64,000 nucleotides of DNA from Macrothele yani (lineage: Eukaryota; Arthropoda; Arachnida; Araneae; Macrothelidae), in contig CM077011.1 in NCBI GenBank assembly GCA_039090855.1, positions 30,533,001 through 30,597,000 on the forward strand. The letters are read 5' to 3'. The notes beneath the pieces are model-generated. The model was not told where the DNA came from and ran no database searches. It worked only from the letters and a program-made list of their open reading frames with translations. Position numbers and translations under genes: made by a program. Below are positions 21,736-34,640 of the stretch, one piece after another (the first letter of the stretch is position 1; every line of letters begins with the position of its first letter).

Positions 21736-21836
21736 TGGGACTTCTTTGCGTTTTATCTTTTACGTGGGTGCGAAGTATTACAATAAAATGTTCATCCGAT
21801 TGTTTGCTCCATCTTCAGGCAAGAAATCATCTCCCT

Positions 21837-22032
21837 GGAGCCGGTGGCGCAGTGATTTAAGTGATGGCTTCTGCCTATTCGTCCGGGTTCGAATCCCGGT
21901 GAGGCGTGGATATTGTGTTTGTCTTATGGCACTGGGTCTCTCCGTTCTTTAGAACCAATGGCTTTAAATTAGAGACGGGCGACTGCTTATAGTCCACTGA
22001 ATTGCTCACGGTAGTCCTTAAACTCTAATAAA
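21837..22032 (+). mobile_element. tRNA-derived SINE, forward copy of a head-to-head pair
   Basis: Head GAGCCGGTGGCGCAGTGA, B box GGTTCGAATCC, tail CACGGTAGTCCTTAAACTC. About 12 bp of the head before the B box are missing. Confidence 0.9.
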
Positions 22033-24158
22033 TAAAAAAAACCCCTGCGTTTTATCGTTGGAATTTTGAAACGTATTTGAAGAATGAAAATACTTCTTTT
22101 GGCTTACGAAAACGATAAACTGTTCTCCAAATTAGTTACTAATGACTGAACATCAGAATTGCATTCGGAACATTTCTTGATAAAATTGAATGATACGGTA
22201 ATTCTCAGAGCGTAATTTTTTCATTATTGTAAGAAGGTTAAAATATTTTCAATATGTCGTTCAAATCTCAATTTTTAAAATCGAAATGAACTCATAACGA
22301 AAATACCTGAATAGATTGTCCATCTTTCTTTACTTTTAGAAATGGATTATGATCAAATAATTTTGAATTTGGATAAATGAATCACTTACTTTCCTTTGTA
22401 GCAGCTTTAGAATGAAACGAGCTTTAAAAATGGCTGCTCCAGTGAAACACGTTTTTCAGTAAAGAAAGCGTAGAATGCTATACAGAATCTAAACAACAAT
22501 GCACTCAATTTATTAGATCAGAAAAATTTGCCGCAAAAACGTTAGGACAGTTCTTAGGAGGTTAATGCTATATAAACACCTGATAAGTTACCATCATATA
22601 ATTTTTCCCAATTAAAATTATTTGGTAACTACAGCTCGCTCAAGTCAATTTTATTTCTTCTTTTATGGTAAAAACGAATTGCATATCGTCGGGAGAAAAA
22701 TAATATTCTTGAGTATCAATACTCTGCAAACAGAAATTTGTAGATGATACGTTGCAGCTGATTAAAGATAATAATGGCATCGGACGAATGGTTTTCGCGT
22801 AATTTCTTTTGTAAACAACGTCAAGTTATAAGGCAATCCTGGAGGAAAATACGCGAAACGCGCAGTTTTATTACTTCCTTCGTGAAAAAATTCCTAAGTA
22901 TCCCTCCTAAATATTCTTACGGTGGACGGAGGCGTATCCTGGCCATATTCCAATTTTGTCTGAATTCTGTGCGTGCGTGCGTGCGTGCGTGTATGTAAAT
23001 ATGCAACTTCCTCAGTCTTAAGAATGTGAAGAGCAGCAATGGTCAGGTGAATATCCCCAAGGAAGATAGGAACATTATTCCACAAGTTACTGCAACGCAT
23101 TACATCTTGCAACTCGTGGGTGGGAGGTGAGAAAATTCCTCGAGTCCACGGATCTTTCCCCAAAAGGGGCTTTCACTTCGGTGGAAATGACTTCTCATTC
23201 TACTTGAGTATTCAGTTTCCAAAGAGGACCATCCAAGACGATAATAGTCAAGGAAAATTAGAATGATAAAGAGAACTTTAACCTCTTTTTAGTCCCAAAA
23301 TATTTAAATGTAGAAAGAGCAGGTCTAAGGTTATACTTTGTTGGTTTTTATTCAAAACGAGTGCTTATTTATTCATACCTGTGCCAAATATAATGCAATG
23401 GCAATGCGTAGAAAAATTAGCAGATGCAGTTTTTATATTCTTATCTTGAATACCTGATAAATAAGAACTGTGATTTGCGAAATACCAATCATTTAGTTTT
23501 GAAAATTCTTAATCTTCGCTAACGCATTCTGAATGGAGAACTTTTAATCATGTAAAAGAATGGAGTTCATGGCATACTATTTTAATTTAGTGCGCTCACT
23601 TTAAGAAACAATCTTGAAATCTGTTTCACTTGCAAAATGTTTCGAGGCACATACGCCGGAAAGTAATTAAAAAGAAATTTCCACACCTTTTATTATTTTG
23701 TTTTTACAGAAATATTTAATGGTGTCTATGATTCTTTTGTGATTCTTCCATTCTATCGAACATGCTAAACTGTGAGAAGGAGTAAATTGTGATCGTATCG
23801 GCTTTGGTTTAAAGAATTTCGACAATGTACACCCACAAACAAAAAATTATTTTCAGTCATGCAGGTAAGCATGCTGTGGTGAAATACTTTCATTCTGACT
23901 TTTACAACTGATTTGAGTATATTAACTTTCAAAACATATAATTTAACGTTCAAAATGTTGCCGATTTTCAGAGCACCAGATATTTCAATTATTAAATAAA
24001 TATCCTGATATTTATCCTGTGACAGTGTTTTCAAATGTATACATGATAATTTTTTTCTATTTATATAATTACATATTCAATAACAGTAATTTGACACTAT
24101 TTACTGGTAATACATATTCCTGACAACTTATTTTACGATTGAAAACAAAAATTCGTTT
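22033..24158. other. no gene recognised; GCGT microsatellite
   Basis: AT-rich DNA. A short (GTGC)n run lies at about 22970-22990. No open frame here looks like a gene. Confidence 0.5.
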
Positions 24159-24380
24159 CACGCTGCGGTAGCCGAGTAGTTAGAGACACTGACTTCTGAC
24201 CATTCTTTTGAAATGGACCCTGGCTTGAATTCCAGGTGAAGCATGTGTGTGTGTTTGTCTTACGGTACTAATTTTCTCCCTTCCCTGGAGCAAGTGAGCC
24301 TAAATTATGAATGGGCGACTGCTTATAACCTATTGAGTTGTTCACGGTGGTCGTAAAACTCCGAACAAGACAAATAAAGT
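24159..24380 (+). mobile_element. tRNA-derived SINE with target duplication
   Basis: A diverged head (CTGCGGTAGCCGAGTAGTTA), middle block GTTTGTCTTACGGTACTAA and tail CACGGTGGTCGTAAAACTCC. Target duplications are about 12 bp at 24147-24158 and 24381-24392 (AAAATTCGTTT type). Confidence 0.88.
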
Positions 24381-24392
24381 AAAATTTCGTTT

Positions 24393-27300
24393 AAAATTAC
24401 CTTTTTTCAGTGACCTTAATTGCTTCCTCTTTTTTTCTTTTCATATTTTCTCAGTAGAGATATTGAATTGGGAGTCAAAACTAAATAAAATTTTGTTTTT
24501 TTTTAAAATCTTGTACCACTTATGTTTTCACTGTCCCGAAGTTCTCTTCAGGAAGATATTATCATAGATGTTAAAGTAATCTCATTAGTTTACAATTTTA
24601 TTAAAAAGGAATTAATGTAAATTTTGAAATAAACATACGAGTGTATATAATAATATTTGATAACAGTGATGAAAAAGAAAATTGCTTTTTTCTTTTTTTG
24701 TTTGTCAAAAACACGTGAGAATGGAAAATTTCCTCGAAAGGTTTTCATTTCTTTTCAACTTCTGACATACGACTTCCGCTACTGTACGACGGTATATACG
24801 AGCTGCCTCTTTCTAGGGAACATGAAACTTTTTGGCAAATTTATGAAAATGTAATCTGAAATTTACTGTATGAACAACAACGGAAAAGAAAGTAACTGAT
24901 AATAAGAAATAATTTCTAATTCTTAGGCTATCGATGACAGAAACACAAAGTGGTAAATACTTGCAATCTTGTTCTCATGCATAGATTGCTGAATTATCAT
25001 ATTAATTTAGCTTCATATGTTTTAGTACGTGAACAAACTCATTTTATAAAAATCAGAACTCCGGCCTTTTCATCCAGAAAAGCAATATATCAGAACTCTG
25101 GATTTTTCATTCCACAGTTATTAGGCCAAAAATAGATCTAGTATATAAACGTTTCAGCGGATTATTTAGATAGTTGACCAAATAGTTAGCAATATAACAA
25201 CAAACAGTTTTGTAAGGTTTTCTCCAATTCATCATCTATTAGTTTTCTGGTGAACTGAATGTCAAAGATTTATTGCTGTTTTTTTTTCGTATTATTTTTG
25301 TTTTTTATTGAAGAGTTTTTGGTGGGATGACATTTCTTTCAAACCGAAAAATACTTGATAAGTGTACTCTATGAAGTTTTACATTTTCCCTATTTTATAA
25401 ATGAGTGGATTAAAATGTTTGTTCACTCTTTTTTTGGCGAGCTTCATGGTCATGCAGCCTTAAATGTAAGAGTATAACGGATTTGCTAATGAATTTTGCA
25501 TATGATCTAAAACAAACAGGCGAGGTATATAGGATTAGAGTTAGTCAGAAAAAAATATGAGAGAAGAAGTCGACTGCATGGAAAGCACGCAAATAGATTT
25601 TATTCTCTGAGAGTAATATATTGTAAATCCGTGATATTCCACACGGCTGAATTAGAGAGGACGATTCCAGGAAAAGAAATGTGTGGGTGCGTACGAGGTA
25701 TTTGAAAACATCACCATAATGCTTCAGTTTCGAGATGCTCATATAATTGTGACAGTACGTGAAAAGAAATCAATCGTGTATTAGGAGAGTATTTACAGTA
25801 TTGCAAATCATGCAATCACTACGTCTATTGTTATGCTTTCCCTCAATCCATTAGCGAACTGACGGAAAGATGTCATGAACTAACACCAAATTTTGTGAAC
25901 ATTGGCCATACCAAAAATAAATCTCAATTCTACTTCGTATCTCTACGAATGATTTCAGTTTTCAACGGAAGAATTTGAAAAACGAAACTCGCCAATTCAA
26001 AACGACGACATTCTTTAGTTTGAATTCCGTTTTGCCACGAAGAATGCACAAAAGACTGGCTGTTGAATCAATCATTTGTAAATTCACAACTGTTTCTGCT
26101 ACGAACAGAAAGGCTTCTTGGGCATAATATCGCTCGTTTGTGCTGCTTTGAAAAATGCTGTTGTACTTCAAAAGAGTGATCTCACACAAAAAAAAAAAAA
26201 AAAAACGATCTGAATGTATTTGCCAAATTGTTCGTTTTTATTTAATTTTTTATTTATTTGTGCTATACTTCGTCACCAGGTGTTTGTCCAACTAAATTCG
26301 AAAGTGATGTAAAGGAACTCTACAGTACTGTTAAAACAATCCTCAGTCCTTTTATAGTACGTATCTACGACCCAAACGCCCTTTACATTAAAGTATCCCG
26401 TGATATACGCCCTATAAAATATTTTTACAGGTAAGCATGTATTGGTGCAAACTTTGCGCAAAAATTCTTATGGATCAACCAAAGGAAGTTGTTCGTCTCG
26501 TAAAAGAATGCGCCATCAATAAAAATCTCTGTTTTATCTAAACTATATAAACATTGGTGAATTACATAGTTGAAATTTGATATTTTAATTAATATGTCAT
26601 TATCTTGTCTTTTAACTGAACACAATGAAAACGTATTGTAGAACTCGAAGCAGAATTACGTTACACGCTATTACAGAAGGTGTTTCTTTTAGATGATTAA
26701 ACATAATTAATTTTAGCACTGTATAAATGTTGATAATTTTTTTATTGTGTTATTCTTACTTTGTAACTTCACGGAATTGATTTATCCATTTATCTGCTTG
26801 CAAAACTTTTGTATGACACTCTTTCTTGTTCTTTATTTTTTTTTTTTTTTTTTTAGGTTGACGGAAGTCTAACACAAACCCATTATTTTCACCACATTTT
26901 AAATTTGACTGTTATATTTTTTTATGTGAATAATTTATTCACCTAGCCTCTACATTACGTTTTTATGCATGCACATTTGGATACGCTGAAATTCGTTGAA
27001 ATTTCGTTATTCTTCCAAATGCTAAAAGGTATAATAAAGAAATTCCTGTGCATCAATTGTTATATCATTAAGAAACAGAAGAAAAGAAATGAACGGAAGG
27101 GATTTGTATGTTATCGCAATAAAAAATCAAATGAAAATATTTCGGAGTATCAGTGCAACATTTTGAAGATGTTTTATTACAAAATTTAAATTAATAGCTT
27201 TGGATGTACTCTTACATGTGAAACATTTCTGACTTAAGCAGAAACTTAGAGGAACTAAAAACGCATGTACATTTATATCAAAACAAAAGTGTACATGAAG

Positions 27301-28624
27301 AGCTAAACGACGAAATAATTTGTGTACAAAGACAGGTCCATTTACAGTTTGAACGTTCTTCTTTTTACGTTTTTTCTAAGTCTACAACAAACACAACTTA
27401 CCAAGATGATGGTATTTACTCATATCTTGGGTAAGCCATTACTTTTTCATTCCTTCTTTTTTTCGTATACATCAGACCTGTTAAAATTCGTGAGTGTTGA
27501 ACACTTCCTTGTGAAGTCACCTTTTGCTGTCATGTCCTGAATGATGTTAATCAAATCAAAAATCTACATCTACAAGTAGTCTTAGAAAGAAAATCACTAA
27601 CGACAATGTACAGTCATGTGTATGAATACTGCTTGCAACCAGTGAACACAAGAAAATTCCTACACGTGATTTTGACAATTGAGCGTACTACATAGGGTAT
27701 GAAACAAACTAAAATTGTTCCTATGCACAAAACAAATAACTTAAATACACACGCACGAAGAGAGATGAACAATGAGTGCAGTTTGTGAAGCAACGTTCAT
27801 GTTAGATCTGCTTTTCTCCGAGAGATTTGTCTTTCTCGTCTTGACCAATGGGTGTATTAACCCACCGATATGTATATGCACAAGCATTTTAAAATCCATG
27901 GCGCCAACTAGGCAGCCCTTCTTCCTTTACACACGCACAATCCACGGCGCCGCACATTCTTGAAGAGTTCAAACTGGAAAATCGCAGCCGTGACGAACAC
28001 ATAACTTCCTCGGCTGAGCGAATAAATGCAGTGTCTAAATCGTTGACAGTGGTTACAAATATTGGCAGAATATGAACCACACGCACACAAATATGGAGAG
28101 AGAAAGAGAGAGAGAGACGTCGGGACCCTATGTTCTTGCAGTCAGGGGTGAACATATGCGAATCTAGAACGCATCTCTCATATGTTTTGGTGAGTGCTGG
28201 CACTACTTGAAGTTAACGAGACAAATAAAACAAGGGTGGGGAGTTGGATCGCTGAGCGATGTGTTAATAACATGTACAAACCACCGGAACTATGATGATA
28301 TGTCTCTTTTTCTTTTTTCAATCTTTTAACTTCCTTGTTTTTCGTATTTTTGCTATTCTGTACATGTAGTCTTCCGGTTTTTTGAATTTCCATCTGGATA
28401 TTGACCGACAAATGATGATAGAACGGGAGGTATGGTCTCACATATTTTGTCCTATACAGACATCGGGCAATCTGAAATGAAATGGAAAAAAAATTAGCAA
28501 AGAAATCAGAAAGGAAATACTTCACGTACTGCAATAACAACAGATCACAAAATTAGAGATATTCATCACCTAGAAAAATATATAAGAATATAAAATCTGT
28601 AAAAAAGGTATTGCATCATTAAAG
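24393..28624. other. no gene recognised
   Basis: A long AT-rich stretch with an A-run at 26188 and a T-run at 26839. I see no SINE, transposase or RNA gene. It may be unique host DNA or old, unrecognisable repeats. Confidence 0.5.
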
Positions 28625-29095
28625 TGAAATCATCATTATCATCATTGTCAACCATTATCAATCCCCTGCTGGACGAAGGTCTCTCCAAGTTTCTTCCACA
28701 ACGGTCTGGTGCCAGTCTCCTCCATGTTACACCTGCATACTTTCGAATTTCATCCACCCATCTCCCATGTGATCTTCTTCTGGGGTTTTTCCTGTCCCTT
28801 GGAATCCAGTCTAAAATTTCAGCTGTCCATCGATGGTCTGTACTTCTGGCAATATGTCCAGCCCATTCTCATTTCAGAGATTTTACTCTGATCATGATCT
28901 CTTCCACTCTTGTCATTTTTCTGATCCACGAGTTCCTCTTCCTATCCCTCCTGGTTACACCAAGCATGCATCTCCCCATGCTACTTTGGGTTGTCTGCAG
29001 CCTTTGTATGTATCTTTTAGTTAAGGTCCACGTCTCTGCACCGTACGTAAGCACTGGAAGGATGCATTGATCAAACACTTTTCTTTTAAGACATT
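28625..29095 (-). pseudogene. LINE (RTE-like) reverse transcriptase C-terminus
   Basis: The minus-strand frame 29078-28869 reads FDQCILPVLTYGAETWTLTK, then RLQTTQSSM and MLGVTRRDRK, the thumb and connection region typical of RTE-like LINEs. After frameshifts the C-terminal tail follows, with RPSMDS-like, KGQEKPQ and LGETFVQQGIDNG segments. It ends in an ATGATGAT-type tail at 28625. It is 5'-truncated and broken, and in the same family as the 5.9-kb and 15.8-kb tails. Confidence 0.88.
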
Positions 29096-29183
29096 ATGGC
29101 ATATTGCTCTTGAAAATTACACTATTTCTATATATTATAAGAATTACATAAAATTATAAGAATTTGGAACTTGCTAATTTAGC

Positions 29184-30095
29184 GAAAGGTCAGACAGAGA
29201 GATCTACTATCTCCAAAATGATTTAACTCTGTATTAGAAAATATTTTTAGAAATCTAAACTGGAAAGAAAAGGGATTAAACATACATGGAACGTAACAAA
29301 ATCACTTAAGATTTGCTGTTGGCATAGTCATCATTGAAACTAGCAATAGAGAAATGCAGAATATGATAAAGAACTTATGGATGGAAAGTCTTAAAAAAAG
29401 GTCTGACAATGAACACAGCAAAAACTAAATATATGAAAAATATTGAAAACGATACAGAAAAGATTTTGATAGGAGGAAAAGAAATTGAAAAAGTAAACGA
29501 ATTCATCCATTAGGTCAAGTAATCAGTTGTAAAGAAAGACAGGAAAAAGAAATCAGTAGAAGAATTATCCAAGGCAATATAACCTTTTGGATACTTAAAG
29601 ATTATTTAACCGGTGATCTTCCATTGTGCTCAAAAAGAAAAATATTTAATGTATGTATTATCCCCATGTTTACTTATAGAAGTGAAACACGGAATATCAC
29701 GGAGTGACAATGTAAAATCATAAGAGTAACGGTAAGAAAGCTGGAGAGAAGAATGTTAGGAATAACAAGAAGAGATAGAGTTAGAAAAAAAATTATAAGA
29801 GAAAGAACAGGAATAACTGATATTATAAAAATAATAAAAGAATCAAAGTGGAGATGGGCTGGACATGTTGGAAGACTGAAATGTGGACAACATTAAAAAG
29901 AAAATGGCAACCGAGAGATCCAAGGAGATGAAGAGGGTGCCAGAAAATAAGATGGAGAGACGACTTTCAGTTTTAGAGGTGCTAAATGGTGGACTGAGGC
30001 TAAGGATCGAGGAAGTTGGAAAAGACTGGGGAATCTTGTACCTGCAGTGGGTGTCAACAGGCAAAGAAGAAGAAGAAGATTTTAGCGGATTATCA
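29184..30095 (+). pseudogene. second LINE reverse transcriptase remnant
   Basis: Translation in shifting frames gives VLENIFRNLNWKEKGLNI, then LRFAVGIVII where active enzymes have the catalytic FADD box, so both acidic residues are lost. Next come GLTMNTAKTKYM, PMFTYRSET, LERRMLGITRRDRV and SKWRWAGHVGR. The end reads GKDWGILYLQWVSTGKEEEED. It differs enough from the 28.6-kb copy to be another subfamily. It ends at the palindrome 30066-30128. Confidence 0.88.
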
Positions 30096-30128
30096 TTGAG
30101 ATAATCCGCTAAACTCTTCTTCTTCTTC
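30066..30128. repeat. 29-bp-arm near-perfect palindrome at a LINE end
   Basis: Arms 30066-30094 and 30100-30128 pair at 28 of 29 positions around a 5-nt loop (ATTGA). The left arm overlaps the last codons of the LINE remnant. Confidence 0.95.
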
Positions 30129-30466
30129 ATTGGATCCACAAATGATGAAGAACTTAAAACATATTACATCCAAAGAGGTGAATGCACAGTTTTGCTGTTA
30201 CTTCGTTGAATTTCTTTGGCACCAAGATTCACATACTCATCTATGCAAAACGAATCAGAAACTACAAGTCTAACTTATACATATTTTTTCCTCGCAAAGG
30301 TCTTCTCACGAGCAAGGAGCTCACGGCTTATCTCTATCGCGTGTAGTGCTTTCTGTTGCAAATAGGCTATTGTTGTGCAGTGACCAAAAATTCAGTTTGA
30401 GCTGGTGATATGCAATATAAAAAACCTTAAAATAAAACTGATAATTGAATCATTTTATAGAGAAAT

Positions 30467-31520
30467 AGAATTTTATATATAAAACACAAAACGTCTGTTT
30501 GTCTGAAGCAGCAAAATCTCTCGAACGCCGAACTGTGGCATCATGAAATTTGCATAGCTTATTAATACTGGAATTTCTAGTTCAACACAACTATTTTAAT
30601 ATCTCTACGTTGTTCCGTTCGCGAATTATGAATTAATTAATAAGCTGATCAATAAAGACAGCGTCGTTTACTACGTCATCGTTATCTGTTCCAAATCTGA
30701 AAGCACGTGGCTGCATTCATCGCCGCGGCACATCCACAGGTGTTTCTATTCTTTGAGAACTGTGCATGAAAAAATGCAAAAACGAACTTTGCGAAATCTT
30801 AAAGAAATGGGCTGAAATTTTTATCAACACCGTGAATTGGTAATAAGAGGAGACCCTCAAAATTTCACCGGAATTCGGTCAAAACTTTTAAAAATAGGCA
30901 TGGAATTTTTAATTCATCGGTAAACAGAAATATATGCGCAGAAACGGTTAATAAAATTTTGACGGCTAATTCAAAAAGTTATTTACCGATTCAGGAGAAA
31001 TTTGGAGGTCATGTGCGTATTAACGATTTATGGTGTTCATTAAAATTTCAGCCAGTTTCATAAAATATTCGCAAATATACGTTTTTGACTTTTTATCCCA
31101 GAGATTCGCCCCTGAAAGACGTCTGAAACGGAAAGCACGTGATGCATTTGATCGTCGATAACAAATTGTTAACGAATTTTGTTCAGTCAGTGTTACAATG
31201 CTGTGTCTCCTGGACTCGTATTAAATAATTCGTAACGCTTTTGGTCCGTTTGATTCTACAGCTGCATGTTGGAATGTCAAGAGCAAAGGATCTAACAAAA
31301 TTATATATTATCGCCGATAAAGGAGAAACCAAAAATGTTGTGTACGGCCAAGTGCTGAAATAATCACACTATGAATAAATAATTTGTAATGACCGAATTT
31401 GTGAAATCAGCTTTTTTCTTTCTTGCAAGCATCAATTTTTTCCCGATTTTTTCAGTGACATGTAAGGGAATATGAAATTAATAAGCTTAAATCCCGAGCA
31501 AAGCCGTGCAGCAAAGCTAG
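30467..31520 (+). mobile_element. non-autonomous Helitron-like element
   Basis: The right end reads CCCGAGCAAAGCCGTGCAGC, then AAAGCTAG followed by T, the form of a Helitron 3' end with short hairpin and CTAG. The left end is placed at TTTTATATATAAAACAC near 30468. No Rep/helicase frame is present. A long imperfect inverted repeat (30768-30915 with 30940-31105) fills the middle. The left boundary is uncertain. Confidence 0.65.
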
Positions 31521-34279
31521 TCGTTTTATGAAGTAAATATTACCATCAGCTTTTTTTGTGGGAGAACGTTTGAATTTGTAAGCGCCTTCCACTATAACAG
31601 GAATAGATTTAATTAGATGTAGCATGCTTTGAGAATTGTTGACGTTCTTCTTTTATTCGATTTTTTTCTCCGGTTTTTATCAATCACACTCCTCTGTACC
31701 AGGATGCGGGTCTTGCCTCAGAGGAGCATCAGCTTACCGTGTTCTTAAGATTTCAGGATCAAGTAAAGCCTTACCAATTCCGAATGCTAGAAAAAACGTA
31801 TAATCCAAATTTCATAATACGACCACGCATTTTCCAGTTATATTTCAATTATTCCATAAGTAGAAAAAATAGCTTTATGTGGTTTTCGCACAAAAATATA
31901 ATCCTTCCTACCCCCGAGGAAGGAAGAATATGAAAATGAGTGCATATCATCCTCCTCTCCACAAATGACTATATTCACAAATACAAATCAATGAATGTTT
32001 TCAGAAATTAAGCTTTGGGAAATAAGTTAAATATTTATATGGGAACAGATTTCATTAGATGAACCTTCTAATCTATCCTTGGTTTTTAAGAACTCTGCAA
32101 TTTTTAGGCTAGGAAAGGTCTTTTAGTACTGGTCCCGCATTTTTAAGGGGGCCCAGAATTATGCAGAATGTTTGTAGAATTGACAGGGTTCTACAATTTT
32201 CTTGCTGATAGCACAGCAAAAGCTATAAGAAACTGCTTCGTGAAAAACTTTTTCTCTTTTTTACCGCTTTTTTAGGAGTCCGCACAAAAGTATAGCCGCC
32301 CTTAGTCCATCCTGAAATATTTCGAAAGCATCACAGATGTTTTTTATTTTTTTTACACATCTCTAATTGGAGGGAAATTTTCATACATTAAGTATTCGTT
32401 TGAATCTTGATATATGGATCATATTATTTTGTCCATTACTTCGATTTAATTTCAACAAGCTCAACCCTGGGGGCGGGGGGGGTTAAAGTAGTACTTAACT
32501 GTATCCATTTTTCAAACATGTTGATTTTGCTTTCTTGCTAACACTGATTCGTCCGTGAAACATAGGATACACACTTCAAAATGGCGGAGATATTTTTGCG
32601 TCTTCCTCGTGATATTTTGGTGGGAATTTTTCTTCCCAGCCTTCCATAGTGAAATCCCAGATGTGCCACTAATACTGAGGTCTCAAAAATACTGTCCAAC
32701 CCCCGGGCCCTATCCCTTTAAATGTGCTCTGTTCGAACTCCATACCCGCCGAACAGAGTCAGCGATTCGGAGGACACACCAAGGAAACGGCCCCGAATCA
32801 TGATGCTCCTGCTTAGCAATCAGAATCTTTCAACCTGCATTCCAATGCCTGAAATTCCCTCCTAGATAAAAAATCCCTTGGGGATATAGAATGACAGCTA
32901 ACTAAATCTCACTTTGGAGGCAATCCCTGTGAAGAATAGGGAGTAAGTTAAGCGTCAAACAAAAGAACAATTAAAATTCCACAGTGCTTTGCCTATATTG
33001 AAACGAATTTTTTAAAGTTAAAGAAAACTACGAATAGTGTGCTCCAGTTAATGTATTGCCTAAAGGCTATTTACCCTGCATGCCCCCGAGCACACGAAAG
33101 ATGTTTACTAAAATTGCATAAGGAGATTCTTCTGATGGATAATTCGCATGCAAAGTGTCTACTGGATTTCGGAAAAGAGTAGATAAACTGAATACAAAAA
33201 AGAAAAGTGCGATAAAAATAGATCGGAAAATGCTGTAGTGAAAAAAAAAATGCACGCATGAAATAAGGAGATTCAGACACTGCTATAACCTATTGAAAAG
33301 CAGCAGAATATATCCCCCTGAAGCGACAGGGCTGCAAGCGTTCATCGATCAGAGAATCAACGGACACGGCTTTCTTAAGATGACAAGTGTTAAAACGTAT
33401 TCAAATTAAGCGCAGGCGCCATGATGAATGCAATAAGTTCCTGTTTCCTGTGCACCCTTTGCTACTTCCGGTTACTAGTGGCAGGTACAAAAGAGGACCG
33501 TTACCCCCTCCAGCCGTGGTCGGACTGATGCTCGCCTAACAGATGATGTCAGGGAAAACCATCCTTCTTGGCTATCGCTACCTGGACAGGCGGCCTTTTC
33601 TTCTCTGTGCAATCTCCTGGTGGCGAAGCGAAAGCCCGTAGACCCTCCCTCCAAAACCAGCGCACATCGTTGCTTTACGCATGCATTGGCCTCGGAGCAA
33701 ACAGAAGAGATTTTGTTTTTTTTGCTATGTAGTGGGGGAGGAGGTAGTCTGGATATCAGTTTCATGCGGCTAGTTCATCTAAAACGTGTTTAAATAAGCT
33801 GTCAAGAACGAAAAAGGGGGAAAAGGCACGCGAATATAAAGCGCGAAAGGTTCTTTTCATGCGCACGTTTATACTTGTACATATCAGACCACTAACTTCC
33901 TTCCACGGAACTATCGCTCATACATTCATTGTTGCTTGCAAACATTTCCTTAAAAGCGTCCGCGGAGGCAATTTCGCATGTGCCACAACACGAGTCTATA
34001 GACATGGGAACAATCGCACGTTACAGTAAGAAAGCACTGCAATAATTCTACGATGTTTCTGAGAAAAAAAAATCCTTTGGGATTTGCGTAACATAGCGTG
34101 GTACCACTAAATACAATGACTCATGAGAAGAGATTTATATACGGGCTACGACATGCGTTTCTCTCTGTCTTTTTCAGTCACAGGAATTTAGAAACCATAC
34201 GTTTACTGAATTCGTGAAAAAATTCCAAGGGAAGAGTTTTGAAATTGTTGTTATGCAACTAACTGGGAGATTCCACTTA
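31521..34279. other. no gene recognised
   Basis: AT-rich until about 33400, then a GC-richer patch at 33420-33770 with an open minus-strand frame (33475-33765) that matches nothing I know. Confidence 0.45.
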
Positions 34280-34450
34280 TGTGTCTGATTGGTCATAGTG
34301 TCGGTTTCTGGCTCGTCGTCCGAGTTGGACTCAGGGGCCATGTATGGTGAGTTTGTCTTACGGCATTGGATCTCTCCCTTCTATGGAACCAGCTGCCCTT
34401 AGTTAGGGATGGAGTGATTGCTGATAGTTAGGAATTACTCATGATGGCAG
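34280..34450 (+). mobile_element. tRNA-derived SINE, decayed
   Basis: Blocks GTTTGTCTTACGGCATTGGA and CAGCTGCCCTTAGTTAGGGA, with a damaged head lacking a good B box. Confidence 0.75.
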
Positions 34451-34534
34451 TGGTGCAGTGCTGAAAAAAGAAGTAGCCTGGCGCTTCGAAGACGCCCGAC
34501 CTAGGCTCCAGCAAGGATGCGGGGTGGGGGGAGG

Positions 34535-34606
34535 CAAACAAACCTTTGAAATAATATATATATATATATATCTGTGTGTATATATTTTATTTCAAAGGTT
34601 TGTTTG
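34535..34606. repeat. 19-bp perfect inverted repeat around an AT/TG microsatellite
   Basis: Arms CAAACAAACCTTTGAAATA (34535-34553) and its exact complement (34588-34606) enclose a TATATA..TGTGTG tract. This looks like a tiny MITE or a fold-back. Confidence 0.85.
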
Positions 34607-34640
34607 TCATATATATATTTATTTATATAATATATATATA

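Noticed and set aside
33475..33765. 96-codon minus-strand frame as a gene
   Set aside because: Lies in a GC-richer patch but shows no family motif. Kept as unassigned.
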